From positions 35,096 to 99,095 of the forward strand of contig JBILKR010000007.1 of the NCBI GenBank assembly GCA_044376575.1: a stretch of 64,000 nt of DNA. The letters are read 5' to 3'. Made by a program: the position numbers and the translations under genes. This document shows, piece after piece, positions 1 through 8,557 of this stretch. The number at the start of each line of letters is the position of its first letter. Position 1 is the stretch's first letter. The stretch comes from BA4 sp044376575 (GTDB taxonomy: Bacteria > Bacteroidota > Bacteroidia > CAIKAF01). Below the pieces are notes generated by a model. The model saw nothing but the letters and a program-made list of their open reading frames with translations. It was not told the origin of the DNA and did no database searches.

Positions 1-107
1 GCCGCTTCTTGCTGTGCATTTGCATCTACAGATTCATTCTTGTTTCCGCAAGATGATAAAATTACCAGAGCAACCATGGCTCCTGCCAACATGTGATTTG
101 TTTTCAT
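1..107 (-). CDS. Lipoprotein, N-terminal part only (runs off the window edge)
   Basis: The minus strand opens with an ATG at 107 and reads MKTNHMLAGAMVALVILSSC followed by a charged, Ala/Gln-rich stretch to the window edge. This is a lipoprotein signal peptide: a short basic start, a hydrophobic core, and a lipobox LSSC with Cys at residue 20. The protein should be lipid-anchored in the envelope. The mature part visible here (about 15 residues) is too short to give a function. A Bacteroidota -7 box (TACATTTG) lies at 169-176 in the right orientation, 61 nt before the ATG. The 3' end is missing from the window. Confidence 0.75.
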   Translation of the reverse strand, partial: MKTNHMLAGAMVALVILSSCGNKNESVDANAQQEA

Positions 108-168
108 AAATGTTTACTTGTTTAATTTTTAATTAACTATTTGATTGCAAATTTGTTTAAAGATTTTG

Positions 169-176
169 CAAATGTA
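169..176 (-). promoter_or_regulatory. -7 promoter box for the partial lipoprotein gene
   Basis: TACATTTG on the minus strand fits the Bacteroidota consensus TAnnTTTG. No clear TTTG -33 element is seen at the expected distance. The leader to the ATG at 107 would be about 55-60 nt. Confidence 0.4.
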
Positions 177-285
177 TTTTTCAACTTTCTAAAAAATCTT
201 AAACTGGGTTAAGAAATTAACTTAAAATAAGATTTTGAAAATGAAAATAGTTTCTATCCTATACTAATAAATGAATGACAACCCG

Positions 286-315
286 TTTGCAGAAATGCAA
301 AAATATGTATATTTG
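286..315 (+). promoter_or_regulatory. Promoter of tRNA-His
   Basis: A perfect -7 box TATATTTG (308-315) is preceded by TTTG (286-289) with an 18-nt spacer. This is one of the cleanest Bacteroidota housekeeping promoters in the window. Transcription would start around 319-322, just before the tRNA at 327. Confidence 0.75.
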
Positions 316-326
316 CACCTCTAAAC

Positions 327-401
327 GGAGGGTGTAGCTCAGTAGGTTAGAGCATCAGATTGTGGTTCTGAGGGTCGTGGGTTCGAAACCCATCATCCTC
401 C
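327..401 (+). tRNA. tRNA-His (anticodon GTG)
   Basis: A full cloverleaf can be drawn. G327 is the extra G at position -1 and pairs with discriminator C401, the bacterial tRNA-His identity pair. The acceptor stem is 328-334 with 394-400. The D-stem starts GCTC at 337. The anticodon stem is 355-359 with 367-371, and the loop carries anticodon GTG at 362-364. The T-stem GTGGG pairs with CCCAT around the loop TTCGAAA. The 3' CCA is not encoded (the sequence continues CCGG), so it must be added enzymatically. It is a single-gene unit with its own promoter and terminator. Confidence 0.97.
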
Positions 402-409
402 CCGGTAAA

Positions 410-440
410 AAGAAGGTCAGTATTGACCTTCTTTTTTTTT
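410..440 (+). terminator. Rho-independent terminator after tRNA-His
   Basis: The stem GAAGGTCA (412-419) pairs with TGACCTTC (424-431) around a 4-nt loop and is followed by a run of nine T. It sits right behind the tRNA and just before the flippase start at 452. Confidence 0.9.
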
Positions 441-451
441 ATCTTTCCCTC

Positions 452-1747
452 ATGAAATTTCCGATTTCAGCACTAACAAGGATTAGTTCATGGCAATGGT
501 TTCAGTTGCTGCGATACGGATCTGTGATTGCTACCAACATCCTGCTGACAAAAAATCTGGTGTCAGCTAAGGAAATCGGATGGGTTGAAACTTTATTCTT
601 AATCGGAAGTATCGGTTCAACTTTTTGGGTAAGTGGCGCCATGCAGGGATTGCTTAGCACATATCGCCCTAAAGAAAAAACTTCATTACTTTTCAACGTA
701 TGGATTGCGGTTACTTCCATTTCAATTCTTTCGGCCACAGCCATTGGCTTATGGTTTCATTCGGAAATAAATAATAATATTTCAGACATCTCCGCATTAG
801 TGCCATGGTATTTGATTTTTCTCATATTCAATAATCCGTCCTTCTTATCTGAATATGTTCTGATGATCCGTGATGAAAATAAAAAGCTGGTAGGCTATGG
901 AATATTTTCATACAGTTTACAAATGATTGCTATGGTTTTACCGCTCATGTTGGGAACTTCACTGGAGGTAAGCTTTCAATTATTGGCCGTACTTGGTATC
1001 CTTAAATTCATATTTACCACAGGTATCGTATTTCAACTCTCCGTAATAGCATTCAATGGATCTTTATTCATACAATTTATTCGCACCTGTATTCCTTTAT
1101 CCGGAGCAATTCTTCTTTCAGGGTATGCTCCTTATATAGATGGAATAATTATCCGTCATTTTTTTGATGATGCTACATTTGCCATATTTTCTTATGGTGC
1201 CCGTGAATTACCCATTGCACTGGTATTGGCCAATGCATTTTCTGAGAGTTATGTTAAAAGAATTACAAACGAAGGAGCATCATCAGCAAATTTATCTTTA
1301 CAAGATGAAACCAAGCGGTTATCGATGATTTTGTTTCCACTAACCGGTTTACTTATTCTTTTATCCCCTACCCTTTTCCCCATTCTCTTCAATGATGATT
1401 TTACAGCAAGTGCTTCCATTTTTAATATTTATCTTTTATTACTTATCCCTCGCATGCTGTTTCCACAATCTGTAGTAATTGCGAAGGGCAAACAACACGT
1501 CATCCTTATTAGTGCCACGATTGAACTCATCCTGAACATCTCTATAAGTTTACTGTTATTACCTGTATTGGGTATTACAGGTGTGGCGTGGGGTACATTT
1601 ATTGCTTATCTGGCCGACAAACTTTTTTTAACCTGGCACGTAACTAAACAAATGAAACAATCTGTGCATTGTATCACTCACTGGAAAAGCTGGATAGTTG
1701 GGAGTACATTTATTTTAATGATGTATCTAATCACAATATTTGCTTGA
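452..1747 (+). CDS. Oligosaccharide flippase family membrane protein (Wzx/MATE-like)
   Basis: The 431-residue protein is almost entirely hydrophobic, with about 12 predicted membrane segments and short basic loops. That is the layout of the polysaccharide flippases (Wzx, MVF/MATE-like), which move lipid-linked sugar units across the inner membrane for surface polysaccharide assembly. It begins MKFPISALTRISSWQWFQLL. The reading frame is open back into the tRNA, but the ATG at 452, after the tRNA terminator, is the first biologically sensible start. No glycosyltransferase or other capsule gene lies beside it, so its substrate is unknown. Family assignment rests on overall hydropathy and general resemblance rather than a single motif. 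Confidence 0.75.
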   Translation: MKFPISALTRISSWQWFQLLRYGSVIATNILLTKNLVSAKEIGWVETLFLIGSIGSTFWVSGAMQGLLSTYRPKEKTSLLFNVWIAVTSISILSATAIGLWFHSEINNNISDISALVPWYLIFLIFNNPSFLSEYVLMIRDENKKLVGYGIFSYSLQMIAMVLPLMLGTSLEVSFQLLAVLGILKFIFTTGIVFQLSVIAFNGSLFIQFIRTCIPLSGAILLSGYAPYIDGIIIRHFFDDATFAIFSYGARELPIALVLANAFSESYVKRITNEGASSANLSLQDETKRLSMILFPLTGLLILLSPTLFPILFNDDFTASASIFNIYLLLLIPRMLFPQSVVIAKGKQHVILISATIELILNISISLLLLPVLGITGVAWGTFIAYLADKLFLTWHVTKQMKQSVHCITHWKSWIVGSTFILMMYLITIFA

Positions 1748-1793
1748 TGATGTTAATTAATCTTTGTATTTTCAAACACTCTTAAAATTTGAA

Positions 1794-1961
1794 ATGATGA
1801 TTTTCAAAAAAATGTTGCATTACATCAATCCGCTAACGCTTTTTAAAAAAGACGAAAATAAATCAGGGATTAATCTCAAGCTGATGCATGGTATTAACCG
1901 CATCAGTATTTTTATGTTTTTAATTGGGTTAATCATACTAGTTATTAAATGGCTTCGATAA
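1794..1961 (+). CDS. Small single-pass membrane protein, conserved Bacteroidota type (possibly DUF6728)
   Basis: This protein of about 55 residues has a basic amphipathic N-terminus, a Lys-rich middle, the stretch LMHGINRISIFMFLIGLIIL, and a basic C-terminal end. One C-terminal membrane helix with a positive tail is clear. The pattern LMHGINRISI recalls a small conserved Bacteroidota family that I associate with DUF6728; this is from memory and unverified. Two adjacent ATG codons (1794, 1797) compete as starts. The stop codon overlaps the next start (TAATG), so it is probably co-translated with the gene at 1961. Function unknown. Confidence 0.7.
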   Translation: MMIFKKMLHYINPLTLFKKDENKSGINLKLMHGINRISIFMFLIGLIILVIKWLR

Positions 1962-2479
1962 TGGAAAATGAGCAAGTATTGTTGACTGAAAAACAAATGT
2001 TTCGTCAGACGTGGGTAATTATTCCATTAATGATGACCAACGTCATTTCTGTTGTTCTATGGACAGAGTATTTTCGTGAAGCAGAGGCTGGAAGGGCTAC
2101 ACAGGAAGACTTATGGGGAAGCATCATCGGAACATCCATTATTCTGCTCACCAGTTGTCTTATGTTTATTATACAACTCAAAACAAAAATTACAGATAAA
2201 GGAATTTATGTACAACTCTTCCCTTTTCATTTGAAATATAAATTTTTTGCATACAACGAGATGAGCTTGCTTTATATTCGAAAATATAGTCCAATAGGAG
2301 AATTTGGTGGATGGGGATTAAGGTATTCATTTAACGGGAAAGGTAAAGCTTTCAACGTATCTGGAGACATGGGATTGCAATTGGAAGTGAATGGTAAAAA
2401 AATATTGATAGGAACTCAACGTCCGGATGAATTGAAGGAAATTATTCAATCAAGAGGGTTTGAAAAATTGCCCGCCTAA
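1961..2479 (+). CDS. Two-helix membrane protein with C-terminal soluble beta domain, unknown function
   Basis: The protein has about 172 residues. Two hydrophobic segments, near residues 15-35 and 55-75, are followed by a beta-rich cytosolic domain with the motif EFGGWGLRYSFNGKGKAFNV and then KKILIGTQRPDEL. This resembles small PH-like membrane proteins common in Bacteroidota, possibly the DUF6141 type (recalled, not checked). An in-frame ATG at 1949 lies inside the previous gene. The ATG at 1961 overlaps that gene's stop codon, which favours 1961 and translational coupling. It converges on the M16 pair with only 2 nt between stop codons. Confidence 0.65.
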   Translation: MENEQVLLTEKQMFRQTWVIIPLMMTNVISVVLWTEYFREAEAGRATQEDLWGSIIGTSIILLTSCLMFIIQLKTKITDKGIYVQLFPFHLKYKFFAYNEMSLLYIRKYSPIGEFGGWGLRYSFNGKGKAFNVSGDMGLQLEVNGKKILIGTQRPDELKEIIQSRGFEKLPA

Positions 2480-2481
2480 TC

Positions 2482-3747
2482 TTATTTACCCACTACCAAC
2501 TGTGCCAAACTATCAGGCTTCAGATAGGAATTCATCATTTGTAAAACTTGTTCCGATGATGTTTCTCGGATCTGGTTCAGGTACTGATTAAAAAAATCAA
2601 AAGGCATATTTTTTAATACCATTAATTTAATCAGTTCAGCCTGGGCAAAAGGTCCGTCAACAGTTTTTAAAAAGTTACCGAGTATATAGTTTTTAGCCAC
2701 TTCCACTTCCTCTTCCGGAACCAAAGTTTCATGCATGTTTCGGAGTTCTTTTTGAATCTCTTCTAAGGTCTGAGCAGTATATTCTTCTCCTACTTCGGTA
2801 GCAATTACAAACAATCCGGCTTGTTGAAATGAATGTAATGCAGAACCGATTCCATACGTAAAACCTTTCTCTTCCCGAATATTTTTCATGAGACGCGAAC
2901 CAAAGTATCCTCCAAAAATTGTGTTGGCTACATTAAGCATCGGATAATCCGGATGCGTGATAGTAATCATAGGTTTACCTATGCGTATGGCTGATTGTAT
3001 GGCATTAGGCATTGAGATATGCTCTTGCACCGGTTGAAATTTATCGGGTTCAGGTAAAGATTCTTGAACAATCCCCTTTCCATCTCTATGCCAGTGTCTG
3101 GAAATAATTTCTTTGACTTTAGCATTAATTTTTCCGGAAACAAAAACTGTTTTTGTTCCCGATAAATAATGTGATGCATAAAACGATTTCAATACATCAT
3201 TCGTGATGTGATTATAATCATCTAGTTTCACAGCCCTTCCGTAAGGATGCGCACCAAACAATAATCTTGAAAATTCATTGCGACAAACAAATTCAACTTT
3301 TTGCAGATGGCTTTCAAACCTTGCCTTTCTGTTTTTGATATTAATGATCACTTCATCTTCAGGAAAGCTGCTTTCATTCATCATTTCCACAAAAAAAGGC
3401 AATACTGCATCCAAGTGTTTATGTAAACAAAAAAGCGTAAAGGCAGCATGATCTCTACTAACATCCCGTTGAATAAATGCACCGTAATCATCCACCCACT
3501 GATTGATTTGTTGCGCCGTATGTTTTGCTGTCCCCTCGCCTATCAATTCATTCACCGTACTTGATTGTAAAGAGAGCGATTCATAAGCAGTTCCGGCCTG
3601 ATAAATGATTTCTATTTTTAGCACTTCTTCATCGCCACCATCAATAAAATAAAAGGGTGTTTCGCCGATTAATTCCCGATCTGGTGTAATCATTTTTAGA
3701 GAAAACTGATTGGAAACCGGAGGCATATGTGTTCTGTCGATCATCAT
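2482..3747 (-). CDS. M16 family peptidase, non-catalytic (R/Y) subunit
   Basis: This 421-residue protein has the M16B fold. It lacks the zinc motif HxxEH: the matching region, near AYESLSLQSSTVNELIGEG, keeps none of the metal ligands. It does keep the C-terminal substrate-binding signature KGFTYGIGS near residue 290. That is the pattern of the non-catalytic subunit of heterodimeric M16B proteases. It overlaps the catalytic partner upstream by 4 nt (ATGA), which supports equimolar synthesis and complex formation. No signal peptide is evident, so it is probably cytosolic or periplasm-facing through its partner. Confidence 0.88.
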   Translation of the reverse strand: MMIDRTHMPPVSNQFSLKMITPDRELIGETPFYFIDGGDEEVLKIEIIYQAGTAYESLSLQSSTVNELIGEGTAKHTAQQINQWVDDYGAFIQRDVSRDHAAFTLFCLHKHLDAVLPFFVEMMNESSFPEDEVIINIKNRKARFESHLQKVEFVCRNEFSRLLFGAHPYGRAVKLDDYNHITNDVLKSFYASHYLSGTKTVFVSGKINAKVKEIISRHWHRDGKGIVQESLPEPDKFQPVQEHISMPNAIQSAIRIGKPMITITHPDYPMLNVANTIFGGYFGSRLMKNIREEKGFTYGIGSALHSFQQAGLFVIATEVGEEYTAQTLEEIQKELRNMHETLVPEEEVEVAKNYILGNFLKTVDGPFAQAELIKLMVLKNMPFDFFNQYLNQIRETSSEQVLQMMNSYLKPDSLAQLVVGK

Positions 3748-4985
3748 GACTGAATGGCTTTATATTCTAAAATGGAACAATTGGAATCTGTAAAACATGC
3801 GTTGGCAATGCGATGGATATCGTTTGATGAAACTTGAAGATAACGATCAAGTTCAGTATTGATTTCATTTGCATCTCCCAGCAATTCTGCAAATGCAAGC
3901 TTCATCGCTTTATCCAATACATTCATTTTACTGAAACGTTCCTGAGTTTCAAACTTATTTTTGACCTTTTGTAATTCGCTTGCTGAAACAGGCTGAGTTT
4001 TAATTTCATCAATGAGTTCACGAATGGCTTTTTCTCCATCTTCAATAGAGAAATTATGATCGAGCTTGCCGAAGAAAATAAATAATCCGGGATCAACACT
4101 GCCCAACACATAAGCACCTACTTCAGTAAATATTCTCTTTTCTTTAATCAATACTTCATGCATACGTGATGAATTGCTGCCGCTCAATACATCTGACATT
4201 AAATCATAAGCATAATAATCTGCATCTGTTTTTCCACACATGTGATAGGCCATCATCAATGCGTCTGACGGAACATTCCTTTCTACCCGCATACGTTTTA
4301 ACTCCTCTTGTTTAGGCTCAACCGGAAGGTTACGTTTGGGCACATCTCTTCTTGGAATTGAACCAAACCATTTATCACAAAGACTTTTTATTTTTTCGGT
4401 TTCCACACTTCCGCTGATAACGAGTACCGCATTATTGGGAGCATAATGTGTAAAGAAAAATTGCGTTACATCATCGAGCGTGGCTTTTTCGATATGTTCC
4501 AGTGATTTCCCAATGGTTGCCCACTGATACGGATGTTGTTTATACATGAATGGTCGCGCCACCAACCATAAGTCGCCATAAGGTTGATTGAGGTAACGTT
4601 GTTTAAATTCTTCGCTTACTACCTTTTTTTGAATGTCTAATTTTTCCTGCGAGAATGCAAGTTCAAGCATCCGATCGCTCTCCAGCCAAAAACCGGTTTC
4701 AATATGTGCCGATGGTAAGGTGAGGTAATAATTGGTAATGTCGTTGGATGTAAATGCATTGTTTGAACCACCAGCCAACTGAAGCGGAGTATCATAACTG
4801 GGAATATTTACAGACCCTTCAAACATAAGATGTTCAAACAAATGCGCAAAACCAGTTTTCTCGGGATGCTCATCACGGGCTCCAACATCATACACAATAT
4901 TCATCGCAGTTAAGGGTGTTGTATGGTCTTCGTGTATAATCACACGCAATCCATTTTCCAAAACAAAACGTGTAAAATTTATCAT
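3744..4985 (-). CDS. M16 family zinc metallopeptidase, catalytic subunit
   Basis: This 413-residue protein carries the inverted zinc motif HxxEH in FAHLFEHLMFEG (about residues 46-57), followed by NAFTSNDITNYY and a downstream Glu-rich helix, as in pitrilysin and mitochondrial processing peptidase beta. M16B enzymes degrade or process peptides within a closed chamber. The ATG at 4985 (MINFTRFVLENGLRVI) is chosen because M16 proteins normally start just before the L(x)NGL(x)V motif. An upstream ATG at 5045 would add 20 residues unlike the family. It is followed at a 4-nt overlap by the non-catalytic subunit. Confidence 0.9.
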   Translation of the reverse strand: MINFTRFVLENGLRVIIHEDHTTPLTAMNIVYDVGARDEHPEKTGFAHLFEHLMFEGSVNIPSYDTPLQLAGGSNNAFTSNDITNYYLTLPSAHIETGFWLESDRMLELAFSQEKLDIQKKVVSEEFKQRYLNQPYGDLWLVARPFMYKQHPYQWATIGKSLEHIEKATLDDVTQFFFTHYAPNNAVLVISGSVETEKIKSLCDKWFGSIPRRDVPKRNLPVEPKQEELKRMRVERNVPSDALMMAYHMCGKTDADYYAYDLMSDVLSGSNSSRMHEVLIKEKRIFTEVGAYVLGSVDPGLFIFFGKLDHNFSIEDGEKAIRELIDEIKTQPVSASELQKVKNKFETQERFSKMNVLDKAMKLAFAELLGDANEINTELDRYLQVSSNDIHRIANACFTDSNCSILEYKAIQS

Positions 4986-5159
4986 GCATAAATGTAAGAT
5001 GTATCTGTTTTGATTTATATTCTGAAATTGAAAAGTATTCAACATAATGGTAGCATTCCTTATAATGATTTATTTTTCAATCAGATTTGAATAAAAAATT
5101 TCACCATGTTTTCGTTAATAAATAAAAAATAAGGAGAGATACCAACCCGAACGATTCCT

Positions 5160-5167
5160 TATTTTTG
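5160..5167 (+). promoter_or_regulatory. -7 promoter box for glmM
   Basis: TATTTTTG matches TAnnTTTG and lies 17 nt before the ATG at 5185. No clear -33 element is seen. Confidence 0.5.
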
Positions 5168-5184
5168 AATAGTAATTTATTTGT

Positions 5185-6573
5185 ATGACACTCATTAAAT
5201 CAATCTCAGGAATTCGCGGAACCATTGGCGGAAAAGCCGGAGAAAACCTCACACCGGCAGATGCATTAAAATTTGCTACAGCCTATGCTACATGGTTGAA
5301 ACAAACCTATCAGTCCGAATCATTAACAGTAGTAATGGGAAGAGATGCAAGAATTTCCGGACCGATGATTAGCGGCATAGTCTGCCAAACACTGATTGGA
5401 TGTGGCATTCATGTTATCGACTTGGGATTATCAACTACACCTACTGTTGAAGTGGCAGTTCCTGATTTTCAGGCTCAGGGCGGAATAATTATCACCGCCA
5501 GCCATAACCCAAAACAATGGAATGCATTAAAACTACTCAATCATAAAGGGGAATTTATTTCAGCTGAAGACGGTGAAAGGTTACTTGGTCTCGCAGAAAA
5601 TTCTAATCATGAATTTGCAGAAGTTGATCAACTTGGCTCATATCGTTTCATTGAAAACGGATACATTGATGAACATATTGATAAAATACTCGCTATACCT
5701 TTGGTGGATGATGAAAAAATACGCACCGCCAATTTTACCATTGCCATTGATGCTGTGAATTCATCAGGGGGAATTGCCATACCAAAATTACTTGATCGTT
5801 TGGGTGTAAAAAATATACATTCTTTATTTTGTGAACCCAACGGACATTTTCCGCACAATCCCGAACCCTTGCCTGAACACCTCACCGAATTATCTTTTTT
5901 CATACAAAAAAATCAATGCCACCTAGGAATTGTTGTTGATCCGGATGTTGATAGGCTGGCATTTGTATGCGAAGATGGTAGCATGTTTGGTGAAGAATAT
6001 ACATTGGTTGCAATAGCTGATTTTATTTTGCGTTACAAAAATGGAAATACCGTTTCTAACCTCTCCTCTACCCGTGCCCTGCGTGATGTAACTGAAAAAG
6101 CCGGAGGTACATATACCGCTGCTGCAGTTGGTGAAGTAAATGTGGTGAAGAAAATGAAAGAGGTGCATGCAGTCATTGGAGGAGAAGGAAATGGTGGTGT
6201 AATCTATCCTGAACTTCATTACGGAAGAGATGCGCTGGTAGGTATCGCATTATTTTTATCACACCTAGCAGAAACTGAAATGAAAGTTTCTGAATTGAGA
6301 GATTCATATCCTTCGTACGTAATTTCAAAAAATAAAATTGAACTCGAATCTTCCATGAATGTGGACGAGATTCTAGAAAAAGTAAAATTGAAATATGCTT
6401 CACAGCCTATCAATACTGAAGACGGAGTTAAAATTGAATTCGGTAACGAGTGGGTTCACCTTCGTAAATCGAATACAGAGCCGATCATTCGGATTTATGC
6501 TGAGAGTGTTAATATGGAATCATCACATCAACTCGCCCATAAAATTATGGATGATATTCGCTCTTTCATATAA
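5185..6573 (+). CDS. glmM: Phosphoglucosamine mutase (phosphohexomutase family)
   Basis: This 462-residue enzyme interconverts glucosamine-6-phosphate and glucosamine-1-phosphate, the step before UDP-GlcNAc in peptidoglycan and LPS synthesis. All four family motifs are present: the phosphoserine loop TASHNP with Ser106, the Mg-binding loop DPDVDR (252-257), the sugar-binding GGEGNGG, and the phosphate-binding RKSNTEPIIRIYAES near the C-terminus. The N-terminus SISGIRGTIGG is also typical. The length fits the family. GlmM and phosphomannomutase are hard to separate by motif, but GlmM is the usual assignment for this Bacteroidota version. The downstream gene has its own promoter overlapping the end of this unit. 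Confidence 0.9.
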   Translation: MTLIKSISGIRGTIGGKAGENLTPADALKFATAYATWLKQTYQSESLTVVMGRDARISGPMISGIVCQTLIGCGIHVIDLGLSTTPTVEVAVPDFQAQGGIIITASHNPKQWNALKLLNHKGEFISAEDGERLLGLAENSNHEFAEVDQLGSYRFIENGYIDEHIDKILAIPLVDDEKIRTANFTIAIDAVNSSGGIAIPKLLDRLGVKNIHSLFCEPNGHFPHNPEPLPEHLTELSFFIQKNQCHLGIVVDPDVDRLAFVCEDGSMFGEEYTLVAIADFILRYKNGNTVSNLSSTRALRDVTEKAGGTYTAAAVGEVNVVKKMKEVHAVIGGEGNGGVIYPELHYGRDALVGIALFLSHLAETEMKVSELRDSYPSYVISKNKIELESSMNVDEILEKVKLKYASQPINTEDGVKIEFGNEWVHLRKSNTEPIIRIYAESVNMESSHQLAHKIMDDIRSFI

Positions 6574-6574
6574 A

Positions 6575-6606
6575 TTTTGGACTTCCACGCTTTCAGGTTA
6601 AATTTG
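6575..6606 (+). promoter_or_regulatory. Promoter of the cysteine desulfurase gene
   Basis: The -7 box TAAATTTG (6599-6606) is preceded by TTTTG (6575-6579) with a 19-nt spacer, starting 2 nt after the glmM stop codon. The ATG is 17 nt downstream. This predicts a transcript separate from glmM. Confidence 0.65.
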
Positions 6607-6623
6607 AAACAGAATTCTATCCG

Positions 6624-7766
6624 ATGAAAATATATTTTGACAATGCTGCGACTACGCCCATAGATCCTCAGGTGATTGATATCATAACCGATGTTATGAA
6701 ACATTGTTATGGAAATCCATCTTCAGTACATGGTCATGGAAGAACAGCTAAAGCTTACCTGGAAAGGTCGCGCAGAAAAATTGCTGAACTACTTAACGTT
6801 TCTCCATCAGAAATTATATTCACTAGCGGAGGAACAGAAGCCGATAACATGGCCATCAGAAAATGTGTGGATGATTTGGGAATTACACACATTATCTCTT
6901 CAAAGATTGAACACCATGCCGTTACGCATACGGTAGAAGAAATGGCACATCAGCGAAATGTAAAAGTAAGCTGGGTGAATATTGATGAAGAAGGCCGGGT
7001 TGATTTGCATCACCTGGAATCTTTGTTAAAAGAAAATCCACGTTCACTAATCACTCTCATGCATGCGAACAATGAGATAGGAACTATGTTACCATTGAAA
7101 GAAGTGAGCGAACTAAAGAAAAAATACAATGCGATTTTTCATTCAGATACAGTGCAAACTATGGGACACTTTGCGATAGATCTTAAGCAGTTAGACATTG
7201 ATATGATTACCTGCAGCGCACATAAACTGCATGGTCCGAAAGGCATTGGGTTTTTATATCTAAGCAGCAATATAAGTTTGCATCCCTTCATCACCGGAGG
7301 TGCTCAGGAACGTAATATGCGTGCAGGAACAGAAAATATTTATGGTATTGTGGGACTTGCAAAAGCACTCGAATTGAGTTATGCAGACATGCATGAACAT
7401 GAGACGCATGTGCGTGGTTTGAAAAATTATATGAAGCGCCGACTGATGGAAGAAATTGAAGACATCCGTTTTAATGGTGATGCCAGTAACGACAGCCTAT
7501 ATACAGTGTTGAATGTTTCTTTTCCTCCGGTTAAAGGCGGTGAAATGTTTTTAATGAAACTTGACATTATGGGCATTTCAGTTTCAGGTGGCAGTGCCTG
7601 TTCATCAGGCAGCAGTGTAGGTTCACATGTATTGGCTGAACTTAATGTTGATCCGAACAGGCCCAATGTTCGTTTTTCATTCAGCCGTTACAATACAAGA
7701 GATGAAATTGAACATGTGGTGGGTATCATCAAAAAAATGTACTCTCCATCCACTGTTACAGCATAA
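6624..7766 (+). CDS. Cysteine desulfurase (NifS/IscS family)
   Basis: This PLP enzyme removes sulfur from cysteine for Fe-S clusters and thiolated tRNA. The 380-residue sequence starts YFDNAATTPIDP and has FTSGGTEADNMAI. The PLP lysine is K201 in SAHKLHGPKG, and the catalytic Cys326 sits in GSACSSGS. The tight loop around that Cys and the overall length fit IscS/NifS (group I) better than SufS. No iscU or iscA lies next to it; the next gene, 6 nt downstream, is an MBL-fold hydrolase, so this copy may serve tRNA thiolation or a general sulfur supply. A strong-looking promoter lies directly upstream. Confidence 0.92.
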   Translation: MKIYFDNAATTPIDPQVIDIITDVMKHCYGNPSSVHGHGRTAKAYLERSRRKIAELLNVSPSEIIFTSGGTEADNMAIRKCVDDLGITHIISSKIEHHAVTHTVEEMAHQRNVKVSWVNIDEEGRVDLHHLESLLKENPRSLITLMHANNEIGTMLPLKEVSELKKKYNAIFHSDTVQTMGHFAIDLKQLDIDMITCSAHKLHGPKGIGFLYLSSNISLHPFITGGAQERNMRAGTENIYGIVGLAKALELSYADMHEHETHVRGLKNYMKRRLMEEIEDIRFNGDASNDSLYTVLNVSFPPVKGGEMFLMKLDIMGISVSGGSACSSGSSVGSHVLAELNVDPNRPNVRFSFSRYNTRDEIEHVVGIIKKMYSPSTVTA

Positions 7767-7772
7767 TACTAC

Positions 7773-8549
7773 ATGCACTCCAACATTCGCATAACATTTC
7801 TCGGCACCGGTACTTCGCAAGGCATTCCGGTGATTGCCTGTGGGTGTGAGGTTTGTAAATCGAATGATTCTAAAGATAACCGATTGAGAAGTTCCGTTCT
7901 GATTGAATCAGATACTACTTCAGTAGTAATTGATACCGGTCCCGATTTTCGATATCAGATGTTACGCGAAAAAGTTCAAAAGTTAGATGCGGTTGTTTTC
8001 ACACACGAACATAAAGATCATATCGCAGGACTGGATGACATCAGGGCGTTTAATTTTAAACAAAGAAACGACCTGCCCATTTATTGTACACCTAGCGTTC
8101 AGCAAGCCATTCACAGGGATTTTCACTATGCTTTTGCAGAAACAAAATATCCGGGTGTACCCGAAATGAAAATTCATTTGATTGGTAATGATAAGTTTCA
8201 AATTGGTGATTTGACTTTTGAACCCATTCACGTATTACATTATAAAATGCCTGTGCTTGGATTTAGGGTGAATGATTTTACCTACATCACAGATGCCAGT
8301 TTTATCAATGATGAAGAACTTGAAAAAATTAAAGGTTCAAAAGTGTTTGTGTTAAATGCGTTGAGAAAAGAAACGCACATCTCACATTTTAATTTAGCTC
8401 AGGCATTAGATATCATGAACTATGTAAATCCAGAACAGGGATATTTCACTCACATTAGTCATTTACTGGGCAAGCACGATGATGTTAAGAATGAATTACC
8501 GTCACACATCCAACTGGCTTATGATGGATTGACGATTGAAATGAACTAA
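7773..8549 (+). CDS. MBL-fold metallohydrolase, PhnP-like
   Basis: This 258-residue protein has the metal motif THEHKDHIAGLDD, plus the N-terminal FLGTGTSQGIPVIACGCEVC. The Cys cluster CGCxxC forms the extra structural zinc site typical of PhnP-type cyclic phosphodiesterases. PhnP acts on 5-phosphoribosyl 1,2-cyclic phosphate in phosphonate use, but Bacteroidota carry this MBL subgroup without phn genes and none are seen here, so the substrate is open. It follows the cysteine desulfurase by 6 nt, almost certainly in one transcript. It converges on the oligopeptidase gene with an 8-nt gap. Confidence 0.85.
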   Translation: MHSNIRITFLGTGTSQGIPVIACGCEVCKSNDSKDNRLRSSVLIESDTTSVVIDTGPDFRYQMLREKVQKLDAVVFTHEHKDHIAGLDDIRAFNFKQRNDLPIYCTPSVQQAIHRDFHYAFAETKYPGVPEMKIHLIGNDKFQIGDLTFEPIHVLHYKMPVLGFRVNDFTYITDASFINDEELEKIKGSKVFVLNALRKETHISHFNLAQALDIMNYVNPEQGYFTHISHLLGKHDDVKNELPSHIQLAYDGLTIEMN

Positions 8550-8557
8550 TCAAAAAA

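Noticed and set aside
362..451. N-terminal extension of the flippase frame back into the tRNA-His gene
   Set aside because: It would start inside the tRNA and cross a strong terminator; the ATG at 452 fits better.
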